Source: an uncultured Oscillospiraceae bacterium (lineage in GTDB: Bacteria; Bacillota; Clostridia; Oscillospirales; Oscillospiraceae). Taken from it: a stretch of DNA of 40,885 bases. This document shows positions 33,204 to 40,470 of this stretch, piece by piece; positions within the stretch are counted from its first letter, which is position 1; each line of letters starts with the position of its first letter. The DNA lies in NCBI GenBank assembly GCA_944387075.1, contig CALXDO010000075.1, positions 1-40,885 on the forward strand, given 5' to 3'. The translations under genes and the position numbers were made by a program. The notes under the pieces were generated by a model that saw only the letters and a list, made by a program, of their open reading frames with translations, searched no databases and was not told the DNA's origin.

Positions 33204-33998
33204 ATGCCATATGATCTTCTTGTGGTAGGCGCAGGCCCCGCCGGTCTGTCCGCCGCCATTTATGCCCGTGCCCGCAACAAATCCGTGCTGGTGGTGTCCA
33301 ACGACCCCACCGCCAGCCCCCTGTGCAAAGCCCACCAAATTGACAACTATCCCGGCATTGCTCACATCACCGGCCGTCAGCTGGTGGATGATATGCTCTC
33401 CCAGGCCAAGGAGATGGGGGCGGACTTCCGCCAGGGCCGGGTGCTCTCCCTGATGCCCATGGGGGACTCGGTGATGGCCTCCATCGGCGACCAGGTGGAG
33501 CAGGCCTCCGCTGTGGTCTTGGCCCCCGGAGTCGCCCGAGCCACTCCTCTGCCCGGGGAGGAACCGCTGCTGGGCCGGGGGGTAAGCTATTGCGCCACCT
33601 GTGACGGCATGTTCTACCGGGGCAAGTCGGTGGTGGTGGCCGGGGATGCCCCCGACCTGGCCGAGGAGACCGAGTATCTCCGCTCCATCGGCTGCGAGGT
33701 GACCACCGTGCGCCTGCCCGGTCTGCACATTCTGGGTGAGGATCAGGTGAGCGGGGTTCGTACCGCACAAGGAGAGGAAATCCCCTGTCAGGGCGTCTTT
33801 TTGCTGCGTGCCTCCATCGCCCCGACCCAGATGGTTCCCGGCCTGGAGCTGGAGGGAAATTATGTAAAGGTGAATGCCTTTATGGCTACTAATTTGCCAG
33901 GGATTTACGCCGCCGGCGACTGCACCGGACAGCCGCTCCAGCTGGCCAAAGCCGTGGGGCAGGGCCAGATTGCCGCCCATCACGCCCTGGGGCTGTGA
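33204..33998 (+). CDS. compact thioredoxin reductase-like flavoprotein, NADPH motifs degenerate
   Basis: This is a 264-aa protein of the thioredoxin reductase fold, shorter than the usual about 310. The FAD motif GAGPAGLSAA (9-18), the redox dithiol CATC (C130, C133) and the C-terminal GIYAAGDCTG flavin motif are intact. The central NADPH domain is shortened: the usual GGGxxA reads AGDAPDLA (146-153), and the HRRxxxR motif is missing. Clostridial ferredoxin-dependent flavin thioredoxin reductases show the same pattern, so electrons may come from ferredoxin rather than NADPH. Shine-Dalgarno AAGGAGG precedes the ATG. It could instead be a non-Trx disulfide reductase. Confidence 0.85.
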   Translation: MPYDLLVVGAGPAGLSAAIYARARNKSVLVVSNDPTASPLCKAHQIDNYPGIAHITGRQLVDDMLSQAKEMGADFRQGRVLSLMPMGDSVMASIGDQVEQASAVVLAPGVARATPLPGEEPLLGRGVSYCATCDGMFYRGKSVVVAGDAPDLAEETEYLRSIGCEVTTVRLPGLHILGEDQVSGVRTAQGEEIPCQGVFLLRASIAPTQMVPGLELEGNYVKVNAFMATNLPGIYAAGDCTGQPLQLAKAVGQGQIAAHHALGL

Positions 33999-34040
33999 AC
34001 TTTTCTTTGTTAAATTTTTTGGAAATCTTGCACGAGGTTC

Positions 34041-34069
34041 TTGAATTTTTGCTTGAATGATGGTAACAT
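34041..34069 (+). promoter_or_regulatory. promoter of the P-loop protein gene
   Basis: TTGAAT (34041-34046), 17 nt, then TAACAT (34064-34069) with extended TGG, about 50 nt upstream of the ATG. Confidence 0.55.
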
Positions 34070-34120
34070 GGTGTACAAGAAAAGGGGACTCCCCCTTGAA
34101 ACCAATAAGGAGTGATTGTT

Positions 34121-34531
34121 ATGGTCAAAGTTATTATGGGCCCCAAGGGTGCCGGCAAGACCAAGCAGATGATCGATCTGATCAACACAGCCGTAGAGAC
34201 GGAGCATGGCAATGTCGTCGCCATCGCCCACGACTCCAAGCTGACTTTTGATATTAACTACAAGATTCGACTGGTTGAGACCTCCGACTATGTCATCCCC
34301 AACTATGACACTTTGAAAGGTTTCATCTATGGCCTGCACGCCAGCAACTACGATGTCACCCATGTGTTCATCGACAGCTTGAACAAGCTGGTTCCCACGG
34401 TAGGCAATGAGGATGTGGAGCCTTTCCTGGATTGGCTGGAAGCGTTCTCCCAGAAGACCGGAATCAAGTTCACCGTCTCCATCAGCGAGGATGAGTCCTC
34501 CGCCAGCGAGGGTGTGCGCAAGTACTTCTGA
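34121..34531 (+). CDS. small P-loop NTP-binding protein of unknown function
   Basis: This is a 136-aa protein beginning with a Walker A motif right at the N-terminus (MGPKGAGKTKQM, residues 6-17) and a Walker B-like VTHVFIDSL near residue 85. The compact form recalls thymidine-kinase-like or small ATPase P-loop folds, but no nucleoside-binding or zinc-lasso region is present. The ATG at 34121 has AAGGAG 8 nt upstream and was chosen over an ATG three codons earlier. It has its own promoter and terminator, so it is monocistronic. I do not recognise its role; it could be a regulator or a NTPase of a cell-envelope or stress pathway. Confidence 0.8.
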   Translation: MVKVIMGPKGAGKTKQMIDLINTAVETEHGNVVAIAHDSKLTFDINYKIRLVETSDYVIPNYDTLKGFIYGLHASNYDVTHVFIDSLNKLVPTVGNEDVEPFLDWLEAFSQKTGIKFTVSISEDESSASEGVRKYF

Positions 34532-34550
34532 TACATAAAAACCAAAGTTT

Positions 34551-34583
34551 TGGGCCGGGTGCATGGCACCCGGCCCATTTTTT
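34551..34583. terminator. bidirectional terminator of the P-loop gene and the Bce-type operon
   Basis: A 12-bp stem (34551-34562 with 34566-34577, loop ATG) is followed by a T6 run on the plus strand, just before the stop of the minus-strand permease. The minus-strand side has a weaker tail (AAAACTTTGG). Confidence 0.88.
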
Positions 34584-34586
34584 CTT

Positions 34587-36635
34587 TTACTCTTCTCGCA
34601 TTCCGCTGACAATGCGGAAGTACGAACGGGAAGTAAGGCGATAGATCAGCACATAGAACACCGCGAAGGCCACAAAACACACCACCGTCACTCCGGCAAA
34701 CAGCCCCACATTGGTCAAGCCAAACAGCAGCAGCAGCTTGCGGATGAGAGGGAAGGCGAAGGCCAGATGCACTCCAGCCATGAGAAGCGGCAAGAAGAAT
34801 ACGGTGAGCACCTGGGAGTTGATGCTCTTGCGGATTTCTCCCTTGGTCATACCAACCTTTTGCATGATGTCAAACCGGGCCTGATCCTCATACCCCTCAC
34901 AAATCTGCTTGTAGTAGATGATAAGCACCGCCGCCAGGATAAACACCACACCCAGCAGCAGGCCCAGGAAGAACAGTCCGCCATACATGCCGTAGGCGTC
35001 CGCCCACTCTTTGGCCACACTCTCCAGCAGGACATGGAAGTAGGAGTCCTCTCCGGCGGCAATCTCCATCTCCCGCAGGGCATCAGACAGATCCTGGGCA
35101 ATGCATATCTGGGTATCGTTATCGCACCCCAGATCAAAGCCGTAATACCAGTGGAGGCTGGAGGCACTCTGCTGCCCCAGCTGGGCCGTCACTGCCTCCG
35201 CGATTCCCTGGAAGTCGGAGACAAAGAGATACATGGTGGGGATGATCTGCATGGTGTCCACCCCGTTGTCCGCAAATTCATCCACGGTTTTGGTCACAGA
35301 CAAGGTCACTCCCTCCCCCAGTTCCACGGTGGCATAGGGGTAATCGCTCTCCTTGGTGGTGTACATCAACGTCTGACCGGGCTGCAAAACCTCTTGTTCT
35401 CCCATCAGGCGATTGTAGTCCTCCAGAGGTACCACAAACACCTGCCAGGTGTTGGCCATGGTCTCCATGTTGTAGGAGTTGAGGAACACGTCATCCATCA
35501 CCATGCGGTCCTCCTGCTGCACCCCCACAAAGGCGCACACCCGGTAGTCCAAAATGTTGGTGGGTGTGGCATCATACCGCCCCGCCGTATCCTCCGCCAG
35601 TACTCGCACCTGGTCCAGCCGAGCCCCGTCCAGGGTGTCCACACTGTCCACCGTGGCATCCAGATCGATGTGGCGGGGATAGCGGGTGCGCAAACTATCC
35701 TCAACGCCAATGTACAGACAGGTGGTGGAGGAAATCATCACCAGTACCATGGTGCACAGGATGCAGATGGAGGCCAGACCGGCCCCGTTGCGCTTCATGC
35801 GGTAGACCATGGAGGAGACCGAGACGAAGTGGTTGGTTTTATAGTAGTATCTCTTGTTGCGTTGCAGCAGACGGCACAGAGTCACCGACCCCGCCACAAA
35901 CAGCAGGTAGGTGGCCACCACCACCATGGCTACAGCGATGAAAAAGCCCAGCATCGCGGTAACAGGGTCTTCCACCGTGACCGCCCAATAATAGGCCCCC
36001 GCCAGCACCACCAGCCCCAACAGAGCGATGACCCAGTTGGCACGGGGCGGCTTTTCCCCGGCGTTTTCACTGCGCAGAAGAGCGATGGGGCTGGAGAGAT
36101 GAATCTGGCTCAGGGCATTGAGGTAAATGAGAGCAAAAACCACCAGAAACAGCACCACAGTTTGAGACATGGAGCTGACCTCCACCGTCATCGTGTACGT
36201 CACCGCTCCGTTGAGCATGCGCACCAGCCCCAACTCGGCAGCCTTGGAACATACTATGCCGAAAAACAGGCCTCCCACCAGGGTGATGGCCGCCAGAGTC
36301 ACCGTCTCCCACAACAGCACCAGGGCCAGATGCCGTTTACCCATGCCCAAAATGTTATAGAGGCCAAACTCTTTCTTTCTCCTGCGAATCAAAAAGGAAT
36401 TGGTGTAAAAGAGAAAGATTGCAGAGAACACACACATCACCCCAAAGCCCGTTTTCAAGAAACTCTGGGCAGTGCCTCCCCCAGGCACTCCGGCCAACAC
36501 CGGAGACAGGCCCAGGAAAGAGACGATGTAACACACCATCACCACACCGATACAGGCCAGCAGATAGGGCAGATACAGCTTCTTGTTTTGACGGATGCCC
36601 GTCCACGCCAAACGGCGGTAAAATCCAAGTCTCAT
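34587..36635 (-). CDS. BceB-type ABC transporter permease (FtsX-like)
   Basis: This is a 682-aa permease with ten predicted transmembrane helices, an FtsX-like domain at each end (around residues 60-180 and 560-670) and a large extracytoplasmic domain between helices 7 and 8 (about 310-520), the hallmark of Bce/Vra-type peptide-sensing and detoxification transporters. Length is typical. The start overlaps the ATPase stop (ATGA). With the adjacent histidine kinase and response regulator it should form a sensory complex in which transport activity controls the kinase. The likely signal is a cell-wall-active antimicrobial peptide; the identity is unknown. Confidence 0.9.
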   Translation of the reverse strand: MRLGFYRRLAWTGIRQNKKLYLPYLLACIGVVMVCYIVSFLGLSPVLAGVPGGGTAQSFLKTGFGVMCVFSAIFLFYTNSFLIRRRKKEFGLYNILGMGKRHLALVLLWETVTLAAITLVGGLFFGIVCSKAAELGLVRMLNGAVTYTMTVEVSSMSQTVVLFLVVFALIYLNALSQIHLSSPIALLRSENAGEKPPRANWVIALLGLVVLAGAYYWAVTVEDPVTAMLGFFIAVAMVVVATYLLFVAGSVTLCRLLQRNKRYYYKTNHFVSVSSMVYRMKRNGAGLASICILCTMVLVMISSTTCLYIGVEDSLRTRYPRHIDLDATVDSVDTLDGARLDQVRVLAEDTAGRYDATPTNILDYRVCAFVGVQQEDRMVMDDVFLNSYNMETMANTWQVFVVPLEDYNRLMGEQEVLQPGQTLMYTTKESDYPYATVELGEGVTLSVTKTVDEFADNGVDTMQIIPTMYLFVSDFQGIAEAVTAQLGQQSASSLHWYYGFDLGCDNDTQICIAQDLSDALREMEIAAGEDSYFHVLLESVAKEWADAYGMYGGLFFLGLLLGVVFILAAVLIIYYKQICEGYEDQARFDIMQKVGMTKGEIRKSINSQVLTVFFLPLLMAGVHLAFAFPLIRKLLLLFGLTNVGLFAGVTVVCFVAFAVFYVLIYRLTSRSYFRIVSGMREE

Positions 36636-37396
36636 GCCCGCTCACCACCTGTGGTCAGCAGCGTGAGGGCATCGGAAATTTTCTGGTAGAACTGATTTTC
36701 TGTGCTCTGTCCCCGGTAAATCTGGTGGAACACCTGGCCATCCTTGATAAAGAGCACCCGTCCGGCGTGGCTGGCCGCCTTAACCGAGTGGGTGACCATC
36801 AAAACGGTCTGGCCCTGGGCGTTGATGTCTCCAAACAGCCGCAGCAGTTCGTCGGTGGCCTTGGAGTCCAAGGCTCCCGTGGGCTCGTCAGCCAGAATGA
36901 GCCGGGGCTGCGTGATGAGGGCCCGGGCCACCGCCGCCCGCTGCTTCTGACCGCCGGACACCTCATAGGGGTACTTTTTCAGCAGATTGGCAATGCCCAA
37001 CTGGGCCGCCAGGGGCACCAGACGAGCCTTCATTTCCGCCGGCTGCTTGCCGGAGAGCACCAGAGGCAGATAGATGTTGTCCTCCAGAGAGAAGGTGTCC
37101 AGCAGGTTGAAGTCTTGGAATACAAAGCCCAGGTGGTCCCGGCGGAAAGCCGCCACCTCAGACTCCCGAATTTTGGACAACTCCTGTCCATCCAGCTTCA
37201 CGCTGCCCCCGGTGGGTTTGTCCAGGGCTGCCAGGATATTCAACAGAGTGGTCTTGCCGGAACCCGACTCACCCATGATGGCCACATACTCCCCTTCCTC
37301 CACCTGGAAGGTCACATCTCGCAGCGCCTGCACCTGGGTCCCCCCGAAGCGGGTGGTGTAGGTCTTTTGCAGGCTCTGTACTTCCAAAATACTCAT
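36632..37396 (-). CDS. BceA-type ABC transporter ATP-binding protein
   Basis: This is a 254-aa ATPase of the MacB/LolD/Bce family. Walker A is GESGSGKTT (42-50), Q-loop FQDFN (Gln94), signature VSGGQKQR (146-153), Walker B LILADEPTGALD (166-177) and a switch His in VTHS. Start ATG with AAAGGAGG upstream. It is transcribed from a promoter with a TATAAT but no -35, preceded by two direct repeats, and is coupled to the permease gene. Confidence 0.93.
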   Translation of the reverse strand: MSILEVQSLQKTYTTRFGGTQVQALRDVTFQVEEGEYVAIMGESGSGKTTLLNILAALDKPTGGSVKLDGQELSKIRESEVAAFRRDHLGFVFQDFNLLDTFSLEDNIYLPLVLSGKQPAEMKARLVPLAAQLGIANLLKKYPYEVSGGQKQRAAVARALITQPRLILADEPTGALDSKATDELLRLFGDINAQGQTVLMVTHSVKAASHAGRVLFIKDGQVFHQIYRGQSTENQFYQKISDALTLLTTGGERA

Positions 37397-37428
37397 CGAG
37401 CAGTTCCTCCTTTGCTGTTTACATGCCT

Positions 37429-37434
37429 ATTATA
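37429..37434 (-). promoter_or_regulatory. activator-dependent promoter of the BceAB-type operon (-10)
   Basis: The minus strand reads TATAAT at 37434-37429, but the hexamer 17 nt upstream is TGGAGC, far from consensus. This is expected for a promoter switched on by a response regulator. Confidence 0.6.
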
Positions 37435-37466
37435 CCTGGGAGGAACTCCGCGCTCCATGGGATCTC

Positions 37467-37497
37467 CTTACAGTTTCCCGTCCACTTCTAACAGTTT
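37467..37497 (-). promoter_or_regulatory. candidate response regulator operator: two direct repeats 21 bp apart
   Basis: Two copies of CTWACAGTTT on the plus strand (37467-37476 and 37488-37497) start 21 bp apart, i.e. on the same face of the helix. They end about ten nt upstream of the poor -35 of the transporter promoter. The layout fits an OmpR-family activator, presumably the regulator encoded at 38511-39182. Confidence 0.5.
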
Positions 37498-37506
37498 TGT
37501 CACAAG

Positions 37507-38499
37507 TCACTCCACCCACCGTTTTTCCCGGCCCAGCGAGATGCGAATGGTGGTTCCCTCCCCGGGAACCGATTGGGCAGTGATGTCATGGCCCAAGTTG
37601 GTGCAGATGCGCCGGCACAGATACAGCCCAAGGCCGCTGGCCTTTTTATCCCGGCGGCCATGGTAACCGGTATACCCCTTTTGAAAAATTCGGGGCAGGT
37701 CCTCTGGCGCAATGCCCATACCATTGTCCCGGATGCACAAGGTAGCTGGCCCCTCCAACTCCACCCACACCGCTCCTCCATCAGGAGTATACTTCAAGGC
37801 GTTGGAGAGCACCTGCTCCACCACAAAGGTCAGCCACTTCTCATCAGTGAGCACCCGCAGGGACACCGGCGCATAGTGCAGGGCAATGCGGCGACGGATA
37901 AACTGGGTGGAGAACTTGCGCACCGCTCCCCGCACAATGCCGTCCAACTCGTATTCTCGGAAGAGGTAGTCGGTGGAGTCAGAATCCAGGCGGAGAAAAG
38001 CCAGCACCATTTCCACATACTGCTCAATGCGCATCAGATCCTCCAGTTGCTGCCGTGCCAGGGCGGAATCCTGGCTCTGAAGGGTCAGACGCATGGAGGC
38101 GATGGGGGTTTTGATTTGATGGGCCCATACGGTATAGTAGTCCACCATGTCCTGATAGCGGCGCTGCATCTCCTGTTCTCGGTCTCTCTGCTCTTGGCAC
38201 AGAAGGGTGACGATATGCTGATAATCCCGGTCGTCCTGGCTTCGTGGAATCGGAAAGGCCCCCATGACCGCCCCAGACAGCTGGGAAAGCCGCTCCAGGC
38301 GGCGGTGTTTGTCCGCCCAGCACCGCACATCCCATATCAGCAGAATGATCCCCAGCACCGCACACAGGCCCGCCGGATAGAGCACCGCCGCCACCGGCAG
38401 ACGGTAGAGGGCAAATATGACAAGAAAGATCAGTGTAAACAGGACAAACACCCCGATGGCCTTGGCCCTGTCCCGGAGATACATGCAGAAGAATTTCAT
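37507..38499 (-). CDS. intramembrane-sensing sensor histidine kinase (BceS type)
   Basis: This is a 330-aa kinase with two transmembrane helices separated by only a few residues (about 14-31 and 35-56), so it has no extracellular sensor domain. The H-box YTVWAHQIKTPIASM has the phosphorylated His127, followed by the N-box (EQVLSNALKYTPDG), G1 (IRDNGMGI) and G2 (KASGLGLYL) motifs. Kinases of this type take their signal from a BceAB transporter, which lies directly downstream. The ATG at 38499 has GGAGG 6 nt upstream; the 48 extra in-frame residues overlap the regulator gene and were rejected. Confidence 0.92.
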   Translation of the reverse strand: MKFFCMYLRDRAKAIGVFVLFTLIFLVIFALYRLPVAAVLYPAGLCAVLGIILLIWDVRCWADKHRRLERLSQLSGAVMGAFPIPRSQDDRDYQHIVTLLCQEQRDREQEMQRRYQDMVDYYTVWAHQIKTPIASMRLTLQSQDSALARQQLEDLMRIEQYVEMVLAFLRLDSDSTDYLFREYELDGIVRGAVRKFSTQFIRRRIALHYAPVSLRVLTDEKWLTFVVEQVLSNALKYTPDGGAVWVELEGPATLCIRDNGMGIAPEDLPRIFQKGYTGYHGRRDKKASGLGLYLCRRICTNLGHDITAQSVPGEGTTIRISLGREKRWVE

Positions 38500-38510
38500 G
38501 GCACACCTCC

Positions 38511-39182
38511 TTAAGAAATGAGATAGCCCACCCCAAACTTGGTGGTGATAAAGCCTGTCAGCCCTGCGCCGTCCAGCTTTTTGCGCAGGCGGTTGACATT
38601 CACCGTTAGGGTGTTCTCGTCCACAAAGCTGTCCCCCTCCCACAAAAGCTCCATCAGCCGCTCCCGGCTGACCACAGTTCCCTTTTGCTTCATCAGAGCC
38701 AGCAAAATGCGGTACTCGTTTTTAGTCAGGTCGATGGACTTGCCCTCATAGGTCAAGGTGCCGTCCCCGGTGTTGAGCATGGCTCCCCGGTGCTCCAGCA
38801 CCGGCACCGCCCCCGCATAGTCATAGGCCCGGCGGAGCATGGCCTGCACCTTGGCAATGAGCACATTCTGGTCAAAGGGCTTGGCGATAAAGTCATCTGC
38901 CCCCATGTTCATGGCCATCACCAAGTTCATGTTGTCCGAGGCCGAGGAGAGAAAGACAATGGGCACTTGTGACACCGCCCGGATCTGGCTGCACCAGTGA
39001 AAGCCATTGAAGAAGGGCAGACCAATGTCCATGAGCACCAGGTGGGGCTGAAAACGCCCAAATGCCCCCATCACATCGCGAAAATCGGTGACACACTCCA
39101 CCTCCAGCCCCCAGGCCTCCAATTGCGTCTGGACTGCCCCGGCAATGCCGCGGTCATCCTCCACCACTAAAATTCGATACAT
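38511..39182 (-). CDS. OmpR-family response regulator (BceR type)
   Basis: This is a 223-aa regulator: a receiver domain with phosphoacceptor D52 (VLMDIGLP) and acidic ED/DD pocket, switch Ser/Thr in FLSSAS and Lys in AKPFD, and a C-terminal winged-helix DNA-binding domain (DSFVDENTLTVNVNRLRKKL). It should activate the BceAB-type transporter genes. The ATG at 39182 has GGAGAGG upstream; the in-frame extension was rejected. Its own promoter is near consensus. Confidence 0.93.
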   Translation of the reverse strand: MYRILVVEDDRGIAGAVQTQLEAWGLEVECVTDFRDVMGAFGRFQPHLVLMDIGLPFFNGFHWCSQIRAVSQVPIVFLSSASDNMNLVMAMNMGADDFIAKPFDQNVLIAKVQAMLRRAYDYAGAVPVLEHRGAMLNTGDGTLTYEGKSIDLTKNEYRILLALMKQKGTVVSRERLMELLWEGDSFVDENTLTVNVNRLRKKLDGAGLTGFITTKFGVGYLIS

Positions 39183-39247
39183 GAATCCCTCTCCTTTTCT
39201 CCCCAGTGTACATCTCTCTACGGGCCTTCGTCCTAACAATCTTCTCC

Positions 39248-39276
39248 ATTGTAGGAGTTTCCCTCCTGTGTGTCAA
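39248..39276 (-). promoter_or_regulatory. sigma-A promoter of the response regulator/kinase genes
   Basis: The minus strand has a consensus TTGACA (39276-39271), 17 nt, then TACAAT (39253-39248), about 65 nt upstream of the ATG. Confidence 0.85.
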
Positions 39277-39464
39277 TGTGCCAAACTTGACAATCGCCAA
39301 AATTTCCACAAATCTCAAGGAGAAAATTATTTTTTCTTCTACCCTCTTCTGTGAACACAAAGCACCCTCCTTTATATAAACAATATGGTGTCTATTCACA
39401 ACTTTACACGAATTTTGACCACATTTTATCTGTTTCTTTTTTACATAAATTCATACAGGCAGGA

Positions 39465-39493
39465 TTGACAAATGGAGGGATGTGCCATATAAT
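39465..39493 (+). promoter_or_regulatory. consensus sigma-A promoter of the lipoprotein gene
   Basis: TTGACA (39465-39470), exactly 17 nt, then TATAAT (39488-39493). Both hexamers match consensus fully. Confidence 0.9.
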
Positions 39494-39499
39494 TTTGGA

Positions 39500-39660
39500 A
39501 ACCACTTTGTATGACCTATAACCCAGCTCATTACAATCATATGTCCCCTCGCCTCTAGGAGGGGACTTCTTCGAATTTCGTTTTTTAGCGTGCTAACGAG
39601 AAAAAGTCCTCAGAGGCTTGTCAGTTTTCGCTCACACGCGAGACAAAGGAGGAACATCCC
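39500..39660 (+). promoter_or_regulatory. structured 5' leader of the lipoprotein gene
   Basis: The transcript would have a leader of about 160 nt. It contains an 8-bp hairpin (39543-39550 with 39559-39566), a T6 run at 39581-39586 that is 14 nt past the stem, and a possible TTCGC/GCGA hairpin near 39630-39645 before the Shine-Dalgarno AAAGGAGG. I cannot match it to a known riboswitch class. Confidence 0.4.
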
Positions 39661-40233
39661 ATGAAACCAAACAAATGGGCCTTGCTTCTGCTGGCCGTTG
39701 CCATGTGCACGGTGGCCACCGGGTGCAAAGGTTCCAACCAGGAGGAGAGTAACGTGCCATTCACCACCCCATCCGCTTCCATTTCCCAAAAACCCACCCA
39801 GGGCAGTTTTGCTGGAGGAGGCACCGGCACTGTGGGCAGCCAGTTGGTCACCCTGTCCTCTCCCCAGAAACTACGCATTACATATCAGCAGGGCGTAGGC
39901 AATTCGGTGACTTGTGTGTCCAGTGTGGATGCGCTCAACAGCTACGGCCTGTACGGCAGTGAGAAGCTGGCCGCCTATGACGAGAATTTCTTCCAAGATA
40001 AGGCTCTGGTTCTGGTCAAGTACACCGTCAACAGCGGTTCCACCCAGCTGAGCTTGGGCCAGGCCACCCAGGTCAACCAAGTGGTGTCCGTCAAGATCGA
40101 CGCTCAACCCGCCGGCATCGGCACCACAGACATGGCCACCTGGCTTTTGTGGGCCGAGGTGGACAAGTCCCTGAGCGACTGTCAATGGGTGTTGGACGGG
40201 GCCAACAACTCTGGGACCAACGTGACCCAATGA
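39661..40233 (+). CDS. secreted lipoprotein, possibly PrcB-like
   Basis: This is a 190-aa lipoprotein with signal peptide and lipobox VATGC (Cys22), a Ser/Thr/Gly-rich linker (about 25-60) and a C-terminal beta-rich domain. The segment ENFFQDKALVLVKYTVNSGS and the following alternating strands resemble the PrcB C-terminal domain of protease-complex proteins, but the likeness is weak. AAAGGAGG precedes the ATG. The next gene encodes a large secreted protein that may be a protease, which makes a linked role possible but unproven. Confidence 0.75.
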   Translation: MKPNKWALLLLAVAMCTVATGCKGSNQEESNVPFTTPSASISQKPTQGSFAGGGTGTVGSQLVTLSSPQKLRITYQQGVGNSVTCVSSVDALNSYGLYGSEKLAAYDENFFQDKALVLVKYTVNSGSTQLSLGQATQVNQVVSVKIDAQPAGIGTTDMATWLLWAEVDKSLSDCQWVLDGANNSGTNVTQ

Positions 40234-40470
40234 TGGTACGACACATTTAAAGAAAAGAGAATTGGATGATCACTTGTCATCTTGCCCGGTGCAACCGAAA
40301 GTTGCAAGGAGGGATACATCAAGCTTTCCGCCACCGGACAAGAGGGTGAGTTTTCATAATAGAGAGGGAGCGTCCGACTTACCCATTATACAGGACGAAT
40401 CCTCCTCATCTGCCTGTGCCATCTCCCAATGGAATGGAACGTGCAGGACACAAGAAACAAGGAGGAAAAC
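40234..40470 (+). other. 237-bp intergenic region with a short hairpin
   Basis: A 6-bp inverted repeat TGCAAC/GTTGCA (40290-40295 with 40301-40306, loop CGAAA) lies midway. There is no clear terminator after the lipoprotein gene and no good sigma-A promoter; a TATACA (40387-40392) lacks a -35. The leader could be shared with the upstream transcript. Confidence 0.5.

Larger units (their letters stand above)
39183..39660. other. 478-bp gene-free divergent regulatory region
   Basis: This stretch holds the near-consensus promoter of the response regulator gene (minus) and that of the lipoprotein gene (plus), with AT-rich DNA between them (39277-39464). I see no convincing gene in it; a minus-strand frame at 39154-39399 lacks coding character and overlaps the promoter. 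Confidence 0.7.

Noticed and set aside
34563..36689. 708-codon plus-strand frame
   Set aside because: It is antisense to the BceB-type permease and rich in His/Gln, the typical look of a shadow frame.
39154..39399. 81-codon minus-strand frame upstream of the response regulator
   Set aside because: It overlaps the consensus promoter and the regulator start and has no coding character.
39543..39586. Intrinsic terminator in the lipoprotein leader
   Set aside because: The T run lies 14 nt beyond the stem instead of directly after it; recorded only as leader structure.
40261..40360. Possible c-di-GMP-type riboswitch before the secreted protein (GAAA near a CAAC/GTTG stem)
   Set aside because: The conserved GGCAAACC and GACGCAAAGC blocks are absent.
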